The notes under the pieces were generated by a model, which worked only from the letters and a program-made list of their open reading frames with translations, had not been told where the DNA came from and searched no databases. Below, one piece after another: positions 8,450 to 14,405 of a DNA stretch of 26,024 nt; within the stretch, counting starts at the first letter, position 1, and every line of letters begins with the position of its first letter. The stretch lies in the IMG/VR virus record IMGVR_UViG_3300045973_000637, positions 1 to 26,024 of that record; one strand, 5' to 3'. A program made the translations under genes and the position numbers. This DNA comes from a virus.

Positions 8450-8682
8450 TTCTTCCCCTTGTTATCCAGAATTGATTGCCGAATCCGGGCCGTGACGCCG
8501 CGCCGGACATCATCACGAATCGCGACCGCCAGCGCCGCCATCACCACTTCAAACGCCCGGCCATCTGCCTGCGCTGCCCAGCTGAACAGGTGTCGATTCC
8601 ATTCAAGATCGATGCCGAAAAACTGTGCGATCTCGGCGACCTCGCCGGCCGTCTTCTGCGAGACCACGGCCCGCCCGTTCAC
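8446..8682 (-). CDS. Small conserved-type phage protein, unknown role
   Basis: This 78-residue mostly helical protein (AGEVAEIAQFFGIDLEWNRH, then FEVVMAALAVAIRDDVRRG) is coupled by 4-nt overlaps to genes on both sides. Placement between the replication gene and the Q-like gene suggests a replication or regulation accessory. No specific family was recognised. Confidence 0.6.
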   Translation of the reverse strand: MNGRAVVSQKTAGEVAEIAQFFGIDLEWNRHLFSWAAQADGRAFEVVMAALAVAIRDDVRRGVTARIRQSILDNKGKK

Positions 8683-8885
8683 AGCATCACCATGCCGTTA
8701 TCGTCATCGTTGAACGAATCGTCGCCGGCCGCCCGATCCCGGCTATCCGGCCGACGCGCCGGCTTCATGGGCTTGGCGAATTTCTCGCCGAGCGCCTCTT
8801 CAGCCATCTTGCGAACATGCAGCGGCACGCCCTCACCGGCTTCATAGCGCGCCTTGATTCGCAGCCAGGGCGTCAAATCGGGCAT
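8679..8885 (-). CDS. Small phage protein downstream of the initiator
   Basis: This 68-residue protein starts MPDLTPWLRIKARYEAGEG and ends in an acidic, Asp-rich tail (DDSFNDDDNG). The N-terminal half looks like a short helical domain. It overlaps the end of the initiator gene by 13 nt and the next start by 4 nt, so it is part of the same operon. No function was recognised. Confidence 0.58.
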   Translation of the reverse strand: MPDLTPWLRIKARYEAGEGVPLHVRKMAEEALGEKFAKPMKPARRPDSRDRAAGDDSFNDDDNGMVML

Positions 8886-9919
8886 GGTTGCCCACTTTTC
8901 CCATTGCTACGGCGAGTCTTTCGGGTTTGTCGATCGGCATCCTCAGCCAGCATCAGCGCCAGCTCAACCCGACTGCGCAGCCGATCAATCGCCTCACCGG
9001 CTACGCCCTCGATGCCCAGCGCCTTGGCCTTGGCGATAATCCCCGCCTCGCTGCTCCACCAGACGGGCGATGTCGGACTCTTCTCGCCCTTCCCCTTGCT
9101 GACCCGCCGTCGGCAAACCACGCGCTGCACGAAAATATCCAGGAACGGGAGGTTGATCGGGGATCGGTTTTGCGTTCCCTCTCGATCGCTTTTGGCGAGG
9201 CTGTAGGCCTCGTGCAGTTCCTCGCCGGTCACGGCGAGCTCCAACCATCCGGCGATTTGCGCCGCTCGAGTGGACACCCTGCCCCGGCAGCCGCGCGTCA
9301 GTTCCTGCAGACGTATCCACTCGGCAACGCGGTCCGCCTGTAGCGGCAGCACCAGCAAAGAAGAATTATCCACAGGTGATTTATCCACAGCTGTCACTGC
9401 TGCTGGTGCTGCTTGTTTAGAAGGATGGTTTACCCTTGTTCTTGAGGTGTGCCCCTCATCGCGGTTTTGGGTATTCCCTTCATCGTGCCCCTCATAAAGC
9501 GTATTTCCTTGCCCCGACTGGGTTTGTCCATGCCAATCATCGTGCCCTTCCTGTGTGCCCCTCATGTGCCCCTCATCTTTTGAACGAGCGGAAGCTCGAC
9601 GGGCCCTGGGCAGAAAAAAAACCAGTACTTCGCCGTTTCCGCGGGGCTGAATCAACCCCGCTTTATCCAGCGCATCCAGGGCGCTGCGGATGGCCTTCTT
9701 CGAGGGCGAACCGCACTCGGCCGCATGGCGGCCACGCACAGGCTCGACGTAGAGCTCTTCAGCCAGCGACTGCAGGCTGATGCCACGCACTGTGCCGACG
9801 ACCCCCGAATATCTATCCATGTACCAGCGCAGCACCAAGTAGAGGCAGCGCTGCAGAAACGGCAAGCCGGCCAGGGCCTCCCATTCCGGTGCGCTGAACG
9901 CGATGGCCTTCTCGATCAC
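8873..9919 (-). CDS. Phage replication initiator with winged-helix N-terminus
   Basis: This 348-residue protein starts at GTG 9919 behind a strong GGGAGGGG site. Residues 1-110 look like a winged-helix DNA-binding domain (LQRCLYLVLRWYMDRYSGVV, then KKAIRSALDALDKAGLIQPR). A Gly/His/Asp-rich linker at about 110-165 is encoded by the repeat cluster, and a helical C-terminal domain follows. Lambda O shows the same design: N-terminal origin-binding domain, origin inside the gene, C-terminal helicase-loader contact. No helicase or DnaC-like gene lies next to it in this window, so it may recruit host factors directly. Confidence 0.72.
   Translation of the reverse strand: MIEKAIAFSAPEWEALAGLPFLQRCLYLVLRWYMDRYSGVVGTVRGISLQSLAEELYVEPVRGRHAAECGSPSKKAIRSALDALDKAGLIQPRGNGEVLVFFLPRARRASARSKDEGHMRGTQEGHDDWHGQTQSGQGNTLYEGHDEGNTQNRDEGHTSRTRVNHPSKQAAPAAVTAVDKSPVDNSSLLVLPLQADRVAEWIRLQELTRGCRGRVSTRAAQIAGWLELAVTGEELHEAYSLAKSDREGTQNRSPINLPFLDIFVQRVVCRRRVSKGKGEKSPTSPVWWSSEAGIIAKAKALGIEGVAGEAIDRLRSRVELALMLAEDADRQTRKTRRSNGKSGQPCPI
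9366..9389. promoter_or_regulatory. Two perfect DnaA boxes inside the initiator gene
   Basis: TTATCCACA occurs at 9366-9374 and again at 9381-9389, in the same orientation and 15 bp apart start to start. Both match the strong E. coli DnaA consensus exactly. They lie about 60 bp from the iteron array and would bring host DnaA to a phage origin. Read leftward they encode VDKSPVDNS, an unremarkable linker. Confidence 0.8.
9449..9576. repeat. Iteron-like array, probable replication origin
   Basis: GTGCCCCTCAT occurs exactly at 9449-9459, 9485-9495, 9555-9565 and 9566-9576, with a 9-of-11 copy at 9542-9552. Copies at 9555 and 9566 abut head to tail. Because 11 is not a multiple of 3, the two are read in different codon frames, giving MRGT and DEGH. 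The DNA word, not the protein, is therefore conserved. This is what origin iterons bound by the encoded initiator would look like. Confidence 0.75.
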
Positions 9920-9962
9920 GCGAAAGCCCCTCCCTGGTTGTTGTTATGAACTCTCAAGGAGA

Positions 9963-10421
9963 CTATTCCGCCATGTCTTCCAGGCGCGACAGCATCGCGG
10001 CCATGGTCTGCTGGACCCGATAGATCGCAGCCTTGACGACCGCCAGCTCGTGCCGCTCGACGCGGCCATCGGCCAGCGTGTCATCCACCGCCCGTCCCAC
10101 GTCACCATTCGCCCGCCAGACCTGCGTGACCAGTTCCAGAACGGCCAGATCTCCGGCCACCGCACCATCTTCCGGCAACTTGACGAACACCCCGCCGCGC
10201 TGCCGTGCCGCGGCATGCGCCAGTTCGTCGGAGTTACACAGATCGACGATCTCTTCCGACCGATCCAGGCTCAGAAAATGCCGCTCGTTGCCGACCAGCT
10301 GATTGCGAAGAATCTGCGGCTTGACGCCATGATCCAGCATAGACAAGGCCGCAGCCAGCGCCTCGATACCCCCATTGAAACTGCGGGCAGCACGGTGCAC
10401 CGCAATGCGTAAATCGCTCAT
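9963..10421 (-). CDS. CII-like phage regulatory protein (CP76 family)
   Basis: This 152-residue protein resembles the CP76-type CII regulators of phages. It has an N-terminal helical DNA-binding region (SFNGGIEALAAALSMLDHGV), a central segment (RHFLSLDRSEEIVDLC), and a helical tail that may oligomerise. The ribosome site GAGGG precedes ATG 10421. It is the first gene past the terminator behind cro, as cII is in lambda. It probably activates lysogeny or integration promoters, which is an inference from family and place. Confidence 0.75.
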   Translation of the reverse strand: MSDLRIAVHRAARSFNGGIEALAAALSMLDHGVKPQILRNQLVGNERHFLSLDRSEEIVDLCNSDELAHAAARQRGGVFVKLPEDGAVAGDLAVLELVTQVWRANGDVGRAVDDTLADGRVERHELAVVKAAIYRVQQTMAAMLSRLEDMAE

Positions 10422-10494
10422 GTGTGTACACCCTCAATTAATACGTTTGTCATAGCCATGGCGCGGCCTACAGTGCGCTCAACGGACCGGGAAT

Positions 10495-10520
10495 AAAAAA
10501 CCGGCGCCCGAAGGCACCGG
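10495..10520 (-). terminator. Intrinsic terminator between cro and cII (tR1-like)
   Basis: Read leftward, CCGGTGCC - TTCG - GGCGCCGG forms an 8-bp stem with a stable tetraloop and one G-T pair, followed by six T residues. It separates the Cro-like gene from the CII-like gene, the same place as tR1 in lambda. The surrounding 10422-10598 stretch holds no other gene that I can support. Confidence 0.88.
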
Positions 10521-10598
10521 AAAAACGATCCACCAGGGAGACGACTTATGGACCGCAGAGAGAGACAGGATTCGAATCGGATTGCCAGGATGGTCATG

Positions 10599-10988
10599 TC
10601 AAGACTTCCCGCGCCGATCACCACCCTGACGCTGGTAGTAATCGGGGTCCGGCTTTTCCGGGGAGCGCCGTTCGTTAGACCGTTTTTCCGGAGATCCCGT
10701 GGCGACAGGCGGCACAATGCAGATAAAAGGACCGTTTTCGTCGCCGATGGGTTGGAGCGGAATCGCCGTCCTACCTGCAGCAAATCCAATCGGCAAACCA
10801 TCCTGCACGTTTGGGTATATATCGGGCCTTATCTGATGCGGGGTTACCACCCAGCCAGTCTTTTCAGCAGCATCCAGAACGCGCTCAGCCGGCACGCCAT
10901 CGCGCACCCATTTGCGAAATGCTTCTCCGGAAACACCATTCGCACGGGCCGCCGCAGCCTTAGTCTTATAAAAAAGGAGTAGTGACAT
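10599..10988 (-). CDS. Cro/YdaS-like early repressor
   Basis: The first 60 residues from ATG 10988 form a YdaS/Cro-type helix-turn-helix (AAARANGVSGEAFRKWVRDG, then VPAERVLDAAEKTG). This class reads host or phage operators and represses the lysogeny promoter. The C-terminal 60 residues are Arg/Pro-rich and probably disordered. A leader AAGGAGTAGTGAC-like site is on the opposite strand only, so the start rests on the family pattern. A promoter lies at 10996-11025, immediately upstream. It is divergent from the CI-like gene. Confidence 0.8.
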   Translation of the reverse strand: MSLLLFYKTKAAAARANGVSGEAFRKWVRDGVPAERVLDAAEKTGWVVTPHQIRPDIYPNVQDGLPIGFAAGRTAIPLQPIGDENGPFICIVPPVATGSPEKRSNERRSPEKPDPDYYQRQGGDRRGKS

Positions 10989-10995
10989 GGCGCAC

Positions 10996-11025
10996 ATTAT
11001 TGCAACCGATAGTTGCCATAGTCAA
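10996..11025 (-). promoter_or_regulatory. Promoter for the leftward cro operon
   Basis: Read leftward, TTGACT (11020-11025) and AATAAT (10996-11001) are separated by 18 nt, five of six matches in each box. The operator at 11002-11016 fills the spacer, so a bound repressor would exclude polymerase. Confidence 0.75.
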
Positions 11026-11072
11026 CAACTGATTCGTGCAGCGATTATGAATATTGTGCAACCCATGGTTGC
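11002..11072. promoter_or_regulatory. Operator pair between cro and cI
   Basis: Two palindromes share the form GCAAC-N5-GTTGC: GCAACCGATAGTTGC at 11002-11016 and GCAACCCATGGTTGC at 11058-11072. The first lies in the spacer of the cro promoter. The second overlaps the beginning of the CI-like frame. Related copies flank the other promoter at 12404 and 12448. Confidence 0.8.
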
Positions 11073-11541
11073 AAATACTAAAAAAGACTTCGCGGACCGC
11101 CTGAATTTATCCTGCGATAACGCGAAACCGCCCGTCATTTCCGGCCGGGGTAGGCGTGCAGAACTAAAACGTCGGGTGTATGCGTGCGGATTGACCGTAT
11201 CCGGAGAATCCGTTCGTAAATGGCTCAGCGACGAATCAATACCATCGATGGATAACGTGCGATTTATCGCTATCGCATTGGGCGTGGAAGCAGACTGGCT
11301 ACTTACGGGCCGGGCGGTACCGGATCACCGCCAGGCGGATTACGATGTAAAATCTGCAGCGCAAGTCCTAGAACTCAATGAGCCAGCAGCATCACCATTC
11401 TTAAGCGCCCGTCAAAGACATATCCAGGAGATCGTTGAACTTCTAAGCACTATCAACGATTATGGTGTGGTAATCGTGCGCGATAAAGCGAAGGACATGT
11501 CCCTTGAATTTCCCGTTGATCTATCGCAAACGGGATCGTGA
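11047..11541 (+). CDS. CI-like repressor without peptidase domain
   Basis: This 164-residue protein has a helix-turn-helix of repressor type (FADRLNLSC, then LTVSGESVRKWLSDESIPS, ending GVEADWLLTG). The C-terminal part is short and has no visible Ser/Lys S24 self-cleavage site, so RecA-driven autocleavage is not expected. The start is uncertain: ATG 10987, 11047 and 11065 are all in frame and none has a strong ribosome site. I rejected 10987 because it lies upstream of the operators. It is divergent from cro. Confidence 0.75.
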   Translation: MNIVQPMVANTKKDFADRLNLSCDNAKPPVISGRGRRAELKRRVYACGLTVSGESVRKWLSDESIPSMDNVRFIAIALGVEADWLLTGRAVPDHRQADYDVKSAAQVLELNEPAASPFLSARQRHIQEIVELLSTINDYGVVIVRDKAKDMSLEFPVDLSQTGS

Positions 11542-11632
11542 TCAATATTCGGGATTGGCGCAGACCAAATCTATAACCAATAGCCGATATCACTAAGGTA
11601 AAAAGTCACAGACGGCTTATTCCGGCCGCCTA

Positions 11633-12349
11633 TCAAGGAAGCTGCCGAATCGCTTCAACTGCACTTTGCGCCATCATCGCCGCCATTTTAGGAATGACCT
11701 CCTGAATGGTCTTGTCGAGATCTTCGACGCGAAGATAAACATCATCCGAATCTGCCCAGCGTTGGTCCGGCGTAGCAGCAATGGTCGTTTCCGAATCCTC
11801 ATAATTGTCGCCAAAAACGATGCGATCTGACGCGGTACAGTCGTTTTTCACGGCCGGCGTAACGATGCAATAAACAGCGTACACAGAAGGCTGGTAATAC
11901 GATTTATTGTGATGCGAACGGACGCCAATACTCTCAAAATAGGTATAGATGACGGTCTTTCCATCCGGATTGATGGTCGACGATTGAATCGTTTCCGGTT
12001 TTGTCGGATCAACCCTGGCTCTCCGCTGATCGCCAAGCGCCACCCCAAGCGCTGATAATTCGGCGCGAAATTCAGCATGCAATTTTTGACTGTACTTTTG
12101 ATCGCGCCGATACATCATCCCCGTCAGTCGGTCGCTCATTCCACTATTTCTAGACCTCGTGACGAATAGCGACAATGGCGCAGTCAGCACCGTGCCAATG
12201 ACGTTGAAATCACTGCGCATGGTGTAGGCAATTGGCTCAGGTCCATAGAGCGTATCGATCGGCGCATCGTTCTGCCTCTCTGCGAACGCCGCCGACGAGA
12301 GACATTCCGCAGCAATTAGTGCGAATGGCGCCGCAATCTTGAGTTTCAT
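11633..12349 (-). CDS. Secreted protein in the immunity region (moron candidate)
   Basis: This 238-residue protein has a signal peptide (MKLKIAAPFALIAAECLSSA, cut after AFA near residue 23) and no other membrane segment. The mature part has no family I recognise. It has two or more cysteines that could pair in the periplasm. A strong AGGGGG site precedes ATG 12349. It is convergent with cI and lies against the second operator pair. Genes placed like this are often expressed by lysogens to alter the host envelope; that role is inferred. Confidence 0.75.
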   Translation of the reverse strand: MKLKIAAPFALIAAECLSSAAFAERQNDAPIDTLYGPEPIAYTMRSDFNVIGTVLTAPLSLFVTRSRNSGMSDRLTGMMYRRDQKYSQKLHAEFRAELSALGVALGDQRRARVDPTKPETIQSSTINPDGKTVIYTYFESIGVRSHHNKSYYQPSVYAVYCIVTPAVKNDCTASDRIVFGDNYEDSETTIAATPDQRWADSDDVYLRVEDLDKTIQEVIPKMAAMMAQSAVEAIRQLP

Positions 12350-12403
12350 TTAACCCCCTAAGTGATTCGATAAATTTTAATCGATTTACATACGTCTAAA
12401 ATA

Positions 12404-12462
12404 GCAACTATTGGTTGTTGACTCCATGGAATTTCAGGTGATACAGTGCAACCATTAGTTGC
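12404..12462. promoter_or_regulatory. Second operator pair, ahead of the rightward operon
   Basis: GCAACTATTGGTTGT at 12404-12418 and GCAACCATTAGTTGC at 12448-12462 match the operators near cI. The second shares TGCAACC, TAGTTGCCAT and spacing with the site at 11002. They bracket the promoter at 12418-12447, so the same repressor probably shuts both early operons. The region 12350-12485 holds no supported gene. Confidence 0.8.
12418..12447 (+). promoter_or_regulatory. Promoter for the rightward DGR/integration operon
   Basis: TTGACT (12418-12423), an 18-nt spacer and TACAGT (12442-12447) form a sigma70-type promoter. TG at 12439-12440 provides an extended -10. Operators touch both ends, so it is probably repressed in lysogens. 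Confidence 0.6.
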
Positions 12463-12485
12463 CATTAACCAACCAGGAGCACCAA

Positions 12486-12611
12486 ATTACCCTCACCCTC
12501 GCCGGCCTCAAAGTCCACCTCGCCCACTGCGCTTTGGACCACCGCCACGGCCGTAGCATCGGCCTGACCTTCACGGCCAGCGGCATCCCCGCCGTCCCGG
12601 TCCGCCACTGA
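12486..12611 (+). CDS. Small ORF with possible ATT start
   Basis: An open frame of 41 codons runs to TGA 12611 with no ATG or GTG. AGGAG at 12475-12479 lies exactly 6 nt before ATT 12486, and the peptide (TLTLAGLKVHLAHCALDHRH) has the G+C-rich codon style of its neighbours. TTG 12459 is an alternative start with no ribosome site. It is the first possible gene of the rightward operon. It could equally be the remnant of a gene that lost its ATG. Confidence 0.4.
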   Translation: MTLTLAGLKVHLAHCALDHRHGRSIGLTFTASGIPAVPVRH

Positions 12612-12621
12612 GGCGAATGCC

Positions 12622-12894
12622 ATGCCCATTCGCCACTACCTAAAACTCAACGAATTGCAGCAGGACGAACTTAAAGGCCTGTTCAACCGCCTGCGTAAAA
12701 CGCCCGGCGGCGAGCTGATGGCCCAGGTCTGGAAAGACGGGGCGGTCGTCAGCCTGATCGACGCGCGAATGGTCGACGCCATTCAGGCGGTGACCGGCCA
12801 AACAGGGACCAGCCGATCTGCCCTGGAAAACTTTAACCATCCCGCCGCACCGAATATCGCCAAGGCCTTTGCCGAAGAGGATCACACCCAATGA
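12622..12894 (+). CDS. Small early phage protein, unknown role
   Basis: This 90-residue helical protein (starting MPIRHYLKLNELQQDELKGL) has a GAGGCGA site upstream and overlaps the next start as ATGA. No known family was recognised. Placement directly ahead of a DGR target gene suggests co-expression with it. Confidence 0.65.
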   Translation: MPIRHYLKLNELQQDELKGLFNRLRKTPGGELMAQVWKDGAVVSLIDARMVDAIQAVTGQTGTSRSALENFNHPAAPNIAKAFAEEDHTQ

Positions 12895-13523
12895 CCACCG
12901 ACAACACCCTAGCCAGCCTCAAACGCCGTCTCGAAAAAGCCGAACTGGTGCATCTGCGCAACCATGCCGGAGAACTGGCATCTCGCCTGGAACGCGCCGA
13001 AGAAGAATCAACATCTGCCTGGGCCGCCGCCGAAATGTGGCGTGAAGATCACCTGCAGCTCATGCAGGAATTGGCTGCTGATGGCCACGCTATCGGCCTG
13101 ACCAAGGAAGGTACCGTCGGCCTGATGGCCGAAATAAAATCATCCGCCTGCGCCATCGGCGAACAATGGCCAGGCACCGACGCCATCTATGCCGGAATCT
13201 CGCTGTCAAGCGACAACGCCCGTGCCGTGCATCTGATCCTGTGGCCGGAAACCAATACCAAGCAACTCGATCACGCCGCCGCCATCGCAGTAGCGGAAGC
13301 CGTCAATCCGGAGCACGGAAGCCATATTCCAACCCGGATTCAGTCCGTGACCCTGTACGGCAATTTGAAGGATTGCTTCGACAAGTCGCCCTGGTACTGG
13401 ACATCCACAAAACACGAGAACGGCGAGTGGGCGTTCATCCAGTTCTTCAACAACGGCTACCCGGACCTCCACGACCTCTCTGCCGAGTGTCGGGTCCGTG
13501 CCGTCAGCGAGATTCCACTTTAG
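12891..13523 (+). CDS. DGR target 1 with coiled-coil N-terminus
   Basis: This is a 210-residue protein. Residues 1-80 form a charged coiled coil (LKRRLEKAELVHLRNHAGEL). Residues about 88-210 are a ligand-binding domain close to target 4: both share AIGE-WPGT--YAGI-LSS, HLP/HIPTR-QS and the same end (SEIPL). The last 31 codons carry variable repeat 1. The fold is probably the C-type-lectin/DUF1566-like scaffold used by DGR targets. No signal peptide is visible. It lies 3 kb upstream of the other targets. Confidence 0.88.
   Translation: MTTDNTLASLKRRLEKAELVHLRNHAGELASRLERAEEESTSAWAAAEMWREDHLQLMQELAADGHAIGLTKEGTVGLMAEIKSSACAIGEQWPGTDAIYAGISLSSDNARAVHLILWPETNTKQLDHAAAIAVAEAVNPEHGSHIPTRIQSVTLYGNLKDCFDKSPWYWTSTKHENGEWAFIQFFNNGYPDLHDLSAECRVRAVSEIPL
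13431..13507 (+). repeat. DGR variable repeat 1
   Basis: This 77-nt copy of the template at 18829 starts at a GCG codon and ends at GTCAG. It differs from the template at 8 positions, all adenines in the template. Changed codons: AAC to TTC, TAC, GAC, CTC and CAC, and CAG to CCG. The G+C-rich 3' half (13476-13507) is identical, acting as the IMH-like invariant end. Confidence 0.97.
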
Positions 13524-13557
13524 TCCTTCAACCCTTCAATACTTAAGCCCTTTCGCC
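13519..13557 (+). repeat. 8-bp tandem units behind target 1
   Basis: The units TTTAGTCC, TTCAACCC, TTCAATAC, TTAAGCCC and TTTCGCC run without gaps from the stop codon to the next ATG. The TAG stop is part of the first unit. The same pattern follows the other three targets. Confidence 0.85.
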
Positions 13558-13764
13558 ATGCTCAATCCTTCTGCAACGACGCGAGCTGTAGTGCACGATT
13601 TTGAAGTCACCATGCATCGTAAGGCCTGCCTGAATGCCAATGAAGCCGCCCGAAAATGCATCGTGTTCGTGCGCGCCACCGACGTCGGAGAAGCCAAGAA
13701 AGCTGCAGATCGTCTGCCTCATAAACGCGCTTTCATGGCCATGTCGGCAAGGCAAGTCAAATGA
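13558..13764 (+). CDS. Small phage protein behind target 1
   Basis: This 68-residue protein (MLNPSATTRAVVHDFEVTMH) has an alpha/beta look, with strand-like VVHDFEVTM and helix-like EAARKCIVFVRATDVGEAKK. It starts right behind the octamer array and ends in an ATGA overlap with the next gene. The ribosome site is weak, so the start is uncertain. No family was recognised. Confidence 0.6.
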   Translation: MLNPSATTRAVVHDFEVTMHRKACLNANEAARKCIVFVRATDVGEAKKAADRLPHKRAFMAMSARQVK

Positions 13765-13928
13765 TCGCCGCCATTTTCTTTCCAGCCGATCCGGAAGCCT
13801 GTGTTTTCGATCTGGTCGAGCAGGCGCACCAGGCGCAGCGCGCCGGCCTGCGCCTCTATACCAACGGCATCCGCTTCGCCCTGCTGCCGCACCCGATCGC
13901 TGGATGGGCACTGTGGGGAACGCGCTGA
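13761..13928 (+). CDS. Short ORF of 55 residues
   Basis: The frame starts at ATG 13761 in a 4-nt overlap with the preceding stop and ends at 13928, two bases before the next start. The peptide (MIAAIFFPADPEACVFDLVE) has no recognised family. Tight coupling on both sides is the main support. Confidence 0.55.
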   Translation: MIAAIFFPADPEACVFDLVEQAHQAQRAGLRLYTNGIRFALLPHPIAGWALWGTR

Positions 13929-13930
13929 TC

Positions 13931-14263
13931 ATGGCCCGCCATAGCAACCCTTTCGGCGCATTTGAGATCGATTCATTGCCCGGCCAAAGCCAGGTCGCTG
14001 TCTGCCATGCCTTCTTTGTTCCCGAAGACCTGCGCGGCCGGGGCTATGGCCATTGCCTGAAAGAACTGCAAGAGATCGAGCTGGATATCCAGCATTACGA
14101 CCTGGCTATTTGCACGGTGGCCGCCGGCAACAGGCGTCAAAAGCGCGTACTCAAGCAGGCCGGCTGGCGCTATCTGATCGGCTTTCGTAATCGCCGCTCA
14201 GCGGAGACCACCGAACTGTGGTGCCGAGGTGGGCAGGCCGCGGAATCCTCATGCGACGCCTGA
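13931..14263 (+). CDS. GNAT-type acetyltransferase-like protein
   Basis: This 110-residue protein shows the GNAT cofactor motif A (VPEDLRGRGYGHCLKELQ, with the R/Q-x-x-G-x-G/A type loop) and a motif-B-like end (NRRQKRVLKQAGW). The substrate cannot be read from sequence. Similar small phage GNAT proteins help redirect host machinery. The frame is open further upstream, but ATG 13931 follows the previous stop directly and gives the expected family start. Confidence 0.65.
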   Translation: MARHSNPFGAFEIDSLPGQSQVAVCHAFFVPEDLRGRGYGHCLKELQEIELDIQHYDLAICTVAAGNRRQKRVLKQAGWRYLIGFRNRRSAETTELWCRGGQAAESSCDA

Positions 14264-14349
14264 TCGAAACCGTCCTCATCTCGATAGCCATCATCGTCTG
14301 CGGCGACGTGGCCAGCGGCGGAAACCAGATTGAGGGCTACGGCGAATGA
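14251..14349 (+). CDS. Very small membrane peptide ORF
   Basis: This 32-residue frame (MRRLIETVLISIAIIVCGDV) has one hydrophobic segment. It overlaps the GNAT end by 13 nt. No family was recognised, and support is limited to packing between genes. Confidence 0.35.
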   Translation: MRRLIETVLISIAIIVCGDVASGGNQIEGYGE

Positions 14350-14384
14350 TTACCGGACCCACCGTCATTACCGGACCCACCGTC
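14349..14384 (+). repeat. Perfect 18-bp tandem duplication
   Basis: ATTACCGGACCCACCGTC occurs at 14349-14366 and again at 14367-14384 without a gap. It lies just upstream of the ParB-like gene's ribosome site. It may be strand-slippage or a protein-binding site. Confidence 0.8.
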
Positions 14385-14405
14385 TTACTCGAAGGAACCA
14401 TCTCA

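Noticed and set aside
9449-9576. Repeat cluster as a CRISPR array or as a protein-level repeat
   Set aside because: Units are 11 bp with irregular or no spacers, unlike CRISPR. Adjacent copies are read in different codon frames, which excludes selection for a repeated peptide.
10987-11046. ATG 10987 as the start of the CI-like gene
   Set aside because: It overlaps the divergent cro start and would place the cro promoter and first operator inside the coding region. The helix-turn-helix pattern begins well downstream.
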